From contig NZ_JAAGOY010000007.1 of NCBI RefSeq assembly GCF_010500215.1, positions 1 to 64,000 of the forward strand: a stretch of 64,000 nucleotides of DNA. The letters run 5' to 3'. Positions 59,108 through 64,000 of the stretch are shown piece after piece. Positions within the stretch are counted from its first letter, which is position 1. Every line of letters starts with the position of its first letter. The position numbers and the translations under genes were made by a program. The stretch comes from Aliiroseovarius sp. PrR006 (GTDB lineage Bacteria > Pseudomonadota > Alphaproteobacteria > Rhodobacterales > Rhodobacteraceae). Under the pieces are notes generated by a model that searched no databases, was not told the DNA's origin, and saw nothing but the letters and a program-made list of their open reading frames with translations.

Positions 59108-59130
59108 TACAAAAAGATTACGCCTTTGTA
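59108..59130. promoter_or_regulatory. Candidate operator upstream of the XRE-type regulator gene
   Basis: TACAAA (59108-59113) and TTTGTA (59125-59130) form a perfect 6-bp inverted repeat with an 11-bp spacer, 75 bp before the regulator start and about 190 bp before the lipoprotein gene. Position fits autoregulation. Binding is untested. Confidence 0.4.
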
Positions 59131-59318
59131 GCGCCTTAACACACCTTTTTCAAAGCAGAACATGATTGCATGGACACATTAACAAGCCCACTGAGAACAC
59201 CGTCCAGATTGGGCGGCAATATCCCGCCGGGTTCTAGCTGCGATGCGCCGAGTTGTGTCCTTTACCGACATATCCCCTAGAAAGAGTACGAACACAGCCT
59301 GTCATTCTGAAGGCTGAC

Positions 59319-59603
59319 ATGAAGAAATCCGTACTGACCCTTGCATGCGTGGCCTCGCTGGCCCTGACCACCTGCATGAGCCACCCGCTGACCGATCAAG
59401 AGAAAACCATCATCGGCGGCGTCGCCGGGATCAGCGCAGGTCTGATCACGGCAAACGCCATTGGCGCAAACAAGAACTGGACAGTTCTGACCACGCTGGC
59501 CGGTGCTGCTGCGGGCATCATGGTGGCCCGCAACTATCACACCAACATGTGCGCCTATTCGAACGGCGACGGCACCTATCGCGAAGAGCCCTGCCCGGTC
59601 TGA
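59319..59603 (+). CDS. Small glycine-zipper lipoprotein
   Basis: A 94-residue exported protein. The signal sequence KKSVLTLACVASLALTTC ends in a lipobox-like LTTC, so Cys19 is probably lipidated. A glycine-zipper-like stretch (IIGGVAGISAGLITANAI) and AGAAAGIMVARNYHTNMCAY follow. Small proteins like this (Gly-zipper, DUF4398- or OsmB-like in shape) attach to the outer membrane in stress conditions. Function unknown. The start at 59319 is the only one that puts the signal peptide at the N-terminus. A strong terminator follows. Confidence 0.75.
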   Translation: MKKSVLTLACVASLALTTCMSHPLTDQEKTIIGGVAGISAGLITANAIGANKNWTVLTTLAGAAAGIMVARNYHTNMCAYSNGDGTYREEPCPV

Positions 59604-59625
59604 TCTGGACAGCTTGAATATTTCC

Positions 59626-59655
59626 AAGGCGCGCCCGAAACGGCGCGCCTTTTTT
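59626..59655. terminator. Bidirectional terminator
   Basis: AAGGCGCGCC (59626-59635) and GGCGCGCCTT (59642-59651) form a perfect 10-bp stem around CGAAAC, with a T-run after it. It serves the small lipoprotein gene and, from the other side, the acyl-CoA synthetase gene. Confidence 0.92.
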
Positions 59656-61159
59656 AGTCACACAGCTTGCGCAGCTCGGTTTTCAGCACTTTACCATAGT
59701 TGTTCTTTGGCAGCTCTGGCAGCGCCGTATAGGCTTTGGGTCGCTTGAAACGCGCAATGTTTTCCAAGCAATGTGCGTCCAGCGCGGCCTCGTCCAACGC
59801 GACCCCATCTGCCAGCACAACAAACGCCACAACGTCTTCGCCCCACTCTGCGCTAGGGCGACCCACCACGCTGACCTCATGCACATCTGGGTGGGTCAAC
59901 AGCGCCTCTTCCACCTCGCGCGGATAGATGTTCGTCCCACCCGAGATGATCACATCCTTCGACCGGTCCCGCATGGTCAGATAACCCTCCTCGTCCAGAA
60001 ACCCCATATCTCCGGTCATCAGCCAGCCATCCACCAGCGTTTTCGCGGTGGCCTCGGGATTATTCCAATAGCCGGGCATGACGGGGGTGCCGCGCACCAT
60101 GATCTCGCCCACCTCGCCGGGGGGCAAGGGCTGCCCGGTTTCATCCCCGATCCGCACCTCGACCACGCTCTGCGCCCGTCCGACCGAGGCCAGTCTTTCG
60201 CGCCACCGCGGGTTCGAGCGATCCGCCACTTCGGCGTGCGACAGCGCGGTAATCGCCATCGGGCATTCGCCTTGCCCATAGATCTGCACGAAGCGCGGGC
60301 CGAACCAATCGACCGCATCTTCAATATCCGCCAGATACATGGGGCCGCCGCCATAGACGATGGTCTTGATCCCTTCGCCGCGTCGTCCCGCCGCCTTTGC
60401 AATATCCGTGAACCGCCGCACCATCGTGGGCGCCATGAACATCTGCAGCGGACCTTGCGCCTCAGCCGTGTCCAGCAACTCGATCTCGTCAAACCCGCCC
60501 GAGGCCGGGGTGATGTGGCGCGCCCCACGCGCGACGTGGATCGGTGAATAGATCCCCGCTCCGTGGCTCATCGGGGCCATGTAAAAGACCCCGTCATCGG
60601 GCGAAACCTCGTCGCAATCCAGCAGATAAGACAAAGACGCCGCGCGGATCATGTCATGGTTGATATAGACCCCCTTGGGCTGCCCGGTTGTACCGGATGT
60701 ATAGAACAGCCATGCCAAGTCAGACCCAGCGCGCGCAGCAACCGGCAGCGGCTCGCGCGTGAACAGCTCAACGAATTCAGGGCGCTCAACGTAAATCAGA
60801 GGCACGTCGGTCACATCAGCTAAACCCGCGGCCAAATCATCTGTCACCAAGACCAGCTTGGCGCCCGAGTTTTCGATGATAAAGGCGGCCTCTTTCGGGT
60901 GTAGTTTGGCATTGATCGGCACGACTGCCGCCCCCAGCCCCCATACGCCATAGAACCCCAGCAGATACTGAGGGCAGTTCTTCATGAACAAGGCAACGCG
61001 ATCACCCGGGCCCACACCCCGTGCGGCCAATCCTGCCGCCAATCCCTGTGCAGCACGGAAAAATCCATCATAGGTGAAGACCTGTTCGGCCCCGCGAAAC
61101 ACCGCCGGCCGATCGCCTTTGATCTGCGCCGTACGCTCTAGCCAATGAGCCAAATTCAT
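59654..61159 (-). CDS. Acyl-CoA synthetase (AMP-forming)
   Basis: A 501-residue ANL-superfamily ligase. It has the P-loop motif LFYTSGTTGQPKGVYINHD, the adenylate motif FVQIYGQGECPMAI, DGWLMTGDMGFLDEEGYLTM, DRSKDVIISGGTNIYPREVE and the catalytic Lys in LPKNNYGKVLKTEL. It activates a carboxylic acid to acyl-CoA via acyl-AMP; the chain length or aromatic nature of the substrate cannot be told. It is divergent from a PAS-LuxR regulator, which probably controls it, and it is near the symporter-kinase and DUF2083 regulator genes. Confidence 0.93.
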   Translation of the reverse strand: MNLAHWLERTAQIKGDRPAVFRGAEQVFTYDGFFRAAQGLAAGLAARGVGPGDRVALFMKNCPQYLLGFYGVWGLGAAVVPINAKLHPKEAAFIIENSGAKLVLVTDDLAAGLADVTDVPLIYVERPEFVELFTREPLPVAARAGSDLAWLFYTSGTTGQPKGVYINHDMIRAASLSYLLDCDEVSPDDGVFYMAPMSHGAGIYSPIHVARGARHITPASGGFDEIELLDTAEAQGPLQMFMAPTMVRRFTDIAKAAGRRGEGIKTIVYGGGPMYLADIEDAVDWFGPRFVQIYGQGECPMAITALSHAEVADRSNPRWRERLASVGRAQSVVEVRIGDETGQPLPPGEVGEIMVRGTPVMPGYWNNPEATAKTLVDGWLMTGDMGFLDEEGYLTMRDRSKDVIISGGTNIYPREVEEALLTHPDVHEVSVVGRPSAEWGEDVVAFVVLADGVALDEAALDAHCLENIARFKRPKAYTALPELPKNNYGKVLKTELRKLCD

Positions 61160-61198
61160 GAGACCTCCCTTTCACCATGATCGACCAAACGACTATCG

Positions 61199-61257
61199 GA
61201 CGACAGTTTGCATCCTCGCAAGCCTCGTAAAACTACGCAACTGTTTGAATTGTCGTC
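61199..61257. promoter_or_regulatory. Long dyad between the acyl-CoA synthetase and LuxR genes
   Basis: GACGACA (61199-61205) and TGTCGTC (61251-61257) are perfectly inverted, and an inner pair ACAGTT/AACTGT lies within them. The region separates the divergent starts at 61159 and 61280. A dimeric or looping regulator could bind here. Confidence 0.4.
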
Positions 61258-61279
61258 GAAGCTTTGGCAGAGTGGGGCC

Positions 61280-61822
61280 ATGACGCAGATGGATCTTGCC
61301 TTCATGTACGCGCCCACGGGGCTTGCGCTGACCGAAAACAGGATCGTGCGCCAGTGCAACTTGCGCTTTGCCGAGATGTTCGGCGCCGAAGTCGACAGCT
61401 TCAAAGACATGCCTCTGGAACGGCTGTACCCGTCGCTGAAAGACTATGAAAAAGTGGCGCATGTCGGCGGTGACATTCTGCGCGAGACAGGCCGATATGA
61501 AGACGAACGCATCATGCGGCGCTTGGACGGTGACATGTTCTGGTGTCGCGTGCGTGGCACCAGCCTGACGCCCGACGACCCGTTCCGACAGGGCGTCTGG
61601 AGCTTTGCAGACCTGTCCGCCGAACGTCCTGTGGTCGAGCTGACGCCACGCGAACGCGACGTGGCCATCCTGACCTGTCAGGGTAAAACCTCGAAAGAGA
61701 TCGGCCTGTCGCTGGGGCTTAGCTATCGCACCGTCGAAGCACATCGCGCGCGGCTGTTGCAAAAGTTTGGCGCACGCAAATTGCCCGAGCTTGTGGCGAA
61801 ATTCTCAGGCATGCCGCTGTAA
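61280..61822 (+). CDS. PAS-LuxR transcriptional regulator
   Basis: A 180-residue regulator. The N-terminal PAS domain (FMYAPTGLALTENRIVRQCN, then EMFGAEVDSFKDMPLERLYP) is followed by a LuxR-type helix-turn-helix (ELTPRERDVAILTCQGKTSK, then EIGLSLGLSYRTVEAHRARL). PAS-LuxR proteins of this size in Rhodobacterales lie beside acyl-CoA synthetase or beta-oxidation genes. The PAS ligand is unknown. It is divergent from the synthetase gene with 120 bp between starts. An in-frame upstream extension lies within the regulatory dyad, so the ATG at 61280 is preferred. Confidence 0.85.
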   Translation: MTQMDLAFMYAPTGLALTENRIVRQCNLRFAEMFGAEVDSFKDMPLERLYPSLKDYEKVAHVGGDILRETGRYEDERIMRRLDGDMFWCRVRGTSLTPDDPFRQGVWSFADLSAERPVVELTPRERDVAILTCQGKTSKEIGLSLGLSYRTVEAHRARLLQKFGARKLPELVAKFSGMPL

Positions 61823-61942
61823 GCTTCTGTTCAGGTCGCGTTAACCTTCGTGAACATTTCCCACCAAATCTTAAGTCTCTGGCAACCTTTGGCTGGATAA
61901 ACTTCCAAGTGGTGGGGGCTCCGCAAGTTACGGAGCTAAAAA

Positions 61943-62389
61943 ATGGAATTTACAGTACCGTCCCCATTGGGGGCGCACGCAACATTGATGGCGCAGAGGC
62001 CAACGCGACCGGCCCCTGATCCAACCCGCGTGGAGAAATCACCCACTGCGGGCGAAACCCGCGCGGATCCGCACAACACGCAGGAACATGGCAACACGCA
62101 AAGCCTGATCAGAACCGAGACGCGCGATATGCTAGCCCCGCCCCCGGATCCGGATCAGCCAGTCGGGCCGCCTCCAACCTTTCAGATGAATGTGCTTGAG
62201 ATGGAGCGAGAACTGCATCAGCGTCTAGCGCAGATCGAACTGGAAAGATCATTATCAGAAGACCGAGCATCCACTTCTGTACAGGTGGCAGAGGAGGACA
62301 AGGCACCCGGCGCGCCCGAGATCCCTTCGGTCGAGCCTCCAACCCAATCCGATGACCCGGTTTCGACGGAGACTCCTCAGAATTCCTGA
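61943..62389 (+). CDS. Disordered proline-rich hypothetical protein
   Basis: A 148-residue protein with no obvious signal peptide or membrane helix. Most of it is rich in Pro, Thr, Glu and Asp, with a charged helix in the middle (FQMNVLEMERELHQRLAQIE, residues about 80-100) and an acidic tail. The helix might be a protein contact site. The gene lies before accB but on codon-use grounds and composition is not clearly part of that operon. I do not recognise a family, and it may be weakly expressed. Confidence 0.5.
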   Translation: MEFTVPSPLGAHATLMAQRPTRPAPDPTRVEKSPTAGETRADPHNTQEHGNTQSLIRTETRDMLAPPPDPDQPVGPPPTFQMNVLEMERELHQRLAQIELERSLSEDRASTSVQVAEEDKAPGAPEIPSVEPPTQSDDPVSTETPQNS

Positions 62390-62517
62390 CCGAATTCGGG
62401 CGAATATCCATTTTCGCCATCCTTCTTGCTTTTCTCCCCTTACGTAGCGTCTTATAAGCGTTGCAAAGACACAAAGCCTGCATAGATAGACAGGCAGACA
62501 CTCAAGGGCGAGGACCC

Positions 62518-63015
62518 ATGGCCAAGAAAAATCACGATACCGATGTGGCATTCATCGAAGCGCTGGCGAAACTGCTTCAGGAAAACGACCTGACCGAGCT
62601 GGAGGTCATGCGCGATTATGGCGAAAACGACAGCCTGAACGTACGCGTCAGCCGTGCCAAAGAGGTCGTTCAGCAGATCTCCGCCCCAGTCGCTGCTGCC
62701 CCTGCACCCGCAGCAGTTGCCCCTGCGGCCGCACCCGCTGCAGAAGCTCCTGCAGCTGCTTCGGACGATCCGGCAAGCCACCCCGGCGCCGTACCGTCTC
62801 CGATGGTCGGCACTGCCTATCTGCAAGCCGAGCCTGGCAGCCCGTCCTTTGTTAACGTGGGCGATACCGTGTCCGAAGGCCAGACTGTTCTGATCATCGA
62901 AGCGATGAAAACCATGAACCAGATCCCGGCCCCGCGCGCAGGTAAAGTTGCACGCATTCTGGTCGAAGATGGCTCGCCGGTCGAATTTGGCGCGCCGCTG
63001 ATGATCATCGAATAA
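62518..63015 (+). CDS. accB: Biotin carboxyl carrier protein of acetyl-CoA carboxylase
   Basis: A 165-residue protein. The N-terminal helices ([20 protein letters not shown]) are followed by an Ala/Pro-rich linker (residues about 60-95) and the biotinyl domain with the acceptor Lys in [20 protein letters not shown]. Biotin on this Lys carries CO2 between the carboxylase and the transferase in the first step of fatty-acid synthesis. The start at 62518 follows GCGAGGACCC. accC begins 10 bp later, the usual accBC operon. Confidence 0.96.
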   Translation: MAKKNHDTDVAFIEALAKLLQENDLTELEVMRDYGENDSLNVRVSRAKEVVQQISAPVAAAPAPAAVAPAAAPAAEAPAAASDDPASHPGAVPSPMVGTAYLQAEPGSPSFVNVGDTVSEGQTVLIIEAMKTMNQIPAPRAGKVARILVEDGSPVEFGAPLMIIE

Positions 63016-63025
63016 GGGGCGGATC

Positions 63026-64000
63026 ATGGCCCAATTCGATAAAATCCTGATTGCCAACCGGGGCGAGATTGCGCTGCGCGTGATCCGTGCCGCCCGCGAG
63101 ATGGGCATCAAAACCGTTGCCGTGCATTCGACCGCAGACGTGGACGCGATGCATGTGCGTATGGCAGATGAAAGCGTCTGTATCGGCCCCAACGCCGGCA
63201 CCGACAGCTATCTGTCGATCCCCGCGATCATTGCTGCCTGTGAAATCACTGGCGCGCAGGCCGTGCACCCAGGTTACGGCTTCCTGTCGGAAAACGCGAC
63301 CTTCGTGCAAGCACTGGAAGATCACGAGATCACCTTCATCGGCCCCTCGGCCGAGCACATCCGCATGATGGGCGACAAAATCACCGCGAAAGACACCGCA
63401 ATCAAACTGGGCATTCCGGTTGTTCCGGGCTCGGACGGTGGTGTTCCCGACATCGAAAGCGCGCGCAAGTCCGCAGCCGAGATGGGCTATCCGGTCATCA
63501 TCAAAGCCACCGCAGGTGGCGGTGGGCGCGGCATGAAAGTTGCCGAGACCGAGGCCGACATCGACACTGCCTTCTCGACCGCCCGTTCGGAAGCAAAAGC
63601 CGCCTTCGGCAATGACGAAGTGTATATGGAGAAATACCTCCAGAAGCCGCGTCACATCGAAGTGCAGGTCTTTGGCGACGGCCAAGGTGGTGGTGTGCAT
63701 CTGGCAGAACGCGACTGTTCGCTGCAACGTCGTCACCAGAAGGTGTTCGAAGAGGCCCCCGGCCCCTCGATCAGCCCGGAAAACCGCGAGAAGATCGGCT
63801 CGATCTGCGCCAACGCTGTGGCCGAGATGGGCTATTCCGGTGCCGGTACGATCGAATTCCTCTATGAAGATGGCGAGTTCTATTTCATCGAAATGAACAC
63901 CCGTCTGCAGGTGGAACACCCGGTCACCGAATACATCTTTGATGTCGATCTGGTCCGTGAACAGATCCTTGTGGCAGAGGGCAACAAACTGTCCTTCGCG
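63026..64000 (+). CDS. accC: Biotin carboxylase subunit of acetyl-CoA carboxylase (partial)
   Basis: The first 325 codons of a protein that is usually about 450 residues; the gene runs past the end of the window. [20 protein letters not shown] opens the biotin-carboxylase N-domain. The ATP-grasp glycine loop is [17 protein letters not shown], and the catalytic region has [20 protein letters not shown] and [16 protein letters not shown]. It carboxylates the biotin on AccB with ATP and bicarbonate. AAGGGGCGG precedes the start. Cluster and motifs make the call certain. Confidence 0.97.
   Translation, partial: MAQFDKILIANRGEIALRVIRAAREMGIKTVAVHSTADVDAMHVRMADESVCIGPNAGTDSYLSIPAIIAACEITGAQAVHPGYGFLSENATFVQALEDHEITFIGPSAEHIRMMGDKITAKDTAIKLGIPVVPGSDGGVPDIESARKSAAEMGYPVIIKATAGGGGRGMKVAETEADIDTAFSTARSEAKAAFGNDEVYMEKYLQKPRHIEVQVFGDGQGGGVHLAERDCSLQRRHQKVFEEAPGPSISPENREKIGSICANAVAEMGYSGAGTIEFLYEDGEFYFIEMNTRLQVEHPVTEYIFDVDLVREQILVAEGNKLSFA

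Noticed and set aside
1-64000. CRISPR array, rRNA operon, toxin-antitoxin pair or phage structural genes
   Set aside because: No regularly spaced repeats, rRNA segments, typical toxin-antitoxin pair or capsid/tail genes were seen. The only mobile traces are the IS6 element and the integrase remnant.

Overview
The window looks like a chromosomal segment of a marine alphaproteobacterium of the order Rhodobacterales (Roseobacter-type). The evidence is the gene content: taurine dissimilation genes (xsc-tauZ-pta), a DctPQM TRAP transporter with its own two-component system, RpoH, a GapR-type protein, the DUF2849/DUF934 sulfite-reductase cluster, and a tRNA-His gene without an encoded G-1 and with A73, a known alphaproteobacterial trait. 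The DNA is high in G+C and densely coded, with many start/stop overlaps. No rRNA genes, CRISPR array, replication origin or intact prophage were seen.

Layout. 0-2.7 kb: the end of xsc, tauZ, pta and a cupin gene. 2.8-3.6 kb: an IS6-family insertion sequence without target duplication, followed by about 300 bp of gene-poor DNA and tRNA-Ser(TGA). 4.2-10.7 kb: housekeeping run of a SPOR lipoprotein, a D,D-carboxypeptidase, tmk, holB, tatD, a PhnP-like hydrolase and an AEC transporter. 10.7-19.3 kb: an aerobic phenylacetate operon (thiolase, paaABCDE, a PaaA-like paralogue, paaZ, paaX) behind a promoter region rich in dyads. 19.3-26.4 kb: rpoH, cardiolipin synthase, RluD-type synthase, tRNA-His, mmcB, a possible structured RNA, coaD, a CBS protein and a LysR regulator. 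26.6-32.6 kb: valine/isobutyrate degradation (mmsA, acyl-CoA dehydrogenase, 3-hydroxyisobutyryl-CoA hydrolase, mmsB) with an inserted YbdK-type ligase gene. 32.6-40 kb: a Crp/Fnr regulator, a DUF2892 protein and the dctPQM/dctBD system. 40-46 kb: a cytochrome P450, an Lrp regulator and the assimilatory sulfate cluster (DUF2849, cysI, cysH, DUF934) plus fpr.

46.1-46.8 kb: a decayed integrase gene beside tRNA-Thr(TGT), the scar of a lost integrative element. 46.9-52.7 kb: an iron-type ABC permease, a protein resembling a degenerate sulfotransferase, gapR and a FadJ-type multifunctional beta-oxidation enzyme. 52.7-59.0 kb, all on the minus strand: an XRE-type regulator with a histidine-kinase-like helical region, a receiver-only response regulator, a 2-TM protein, a symporter-histidine kinase, an orphan FliM/FliN-type protein, a DksA-type protein and a 70-aa protein. 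59.3-64 kb: a small lipoprotein, an acyl-CoA synthetase divergent from a PAS-LuxR regulator, a disordered protein, then accB and the start of accC.

Working together: several clusters feed CoA and central metabolism. Taurine gives acetyl-phosphate (Xsc), which Pta converts to acetyl-CoA. Phenylacetate gives acetyl-CoA and succinyl-CoA. Valine gives propionyl-CoA. The TRAP system imports C4-dicarboxylates. The 52-62 kb region combines an SSS-type sensor kinase, a short-chain-acyl-type regulator and an acyl-CoA synthetase and may be a carboxylate or acyl-CoA sensing module. The best candidates for something new are the XRE/kinase-like fusion with its neighbours, the PaaA-like paralogue that has lost part of its iron ligands, the DctD-type regulator lacking the Walker A lysine and the GAFTGA loop, and a two-copy hairpin repeat whose variable stem differs in sequence but keeps its pairing.
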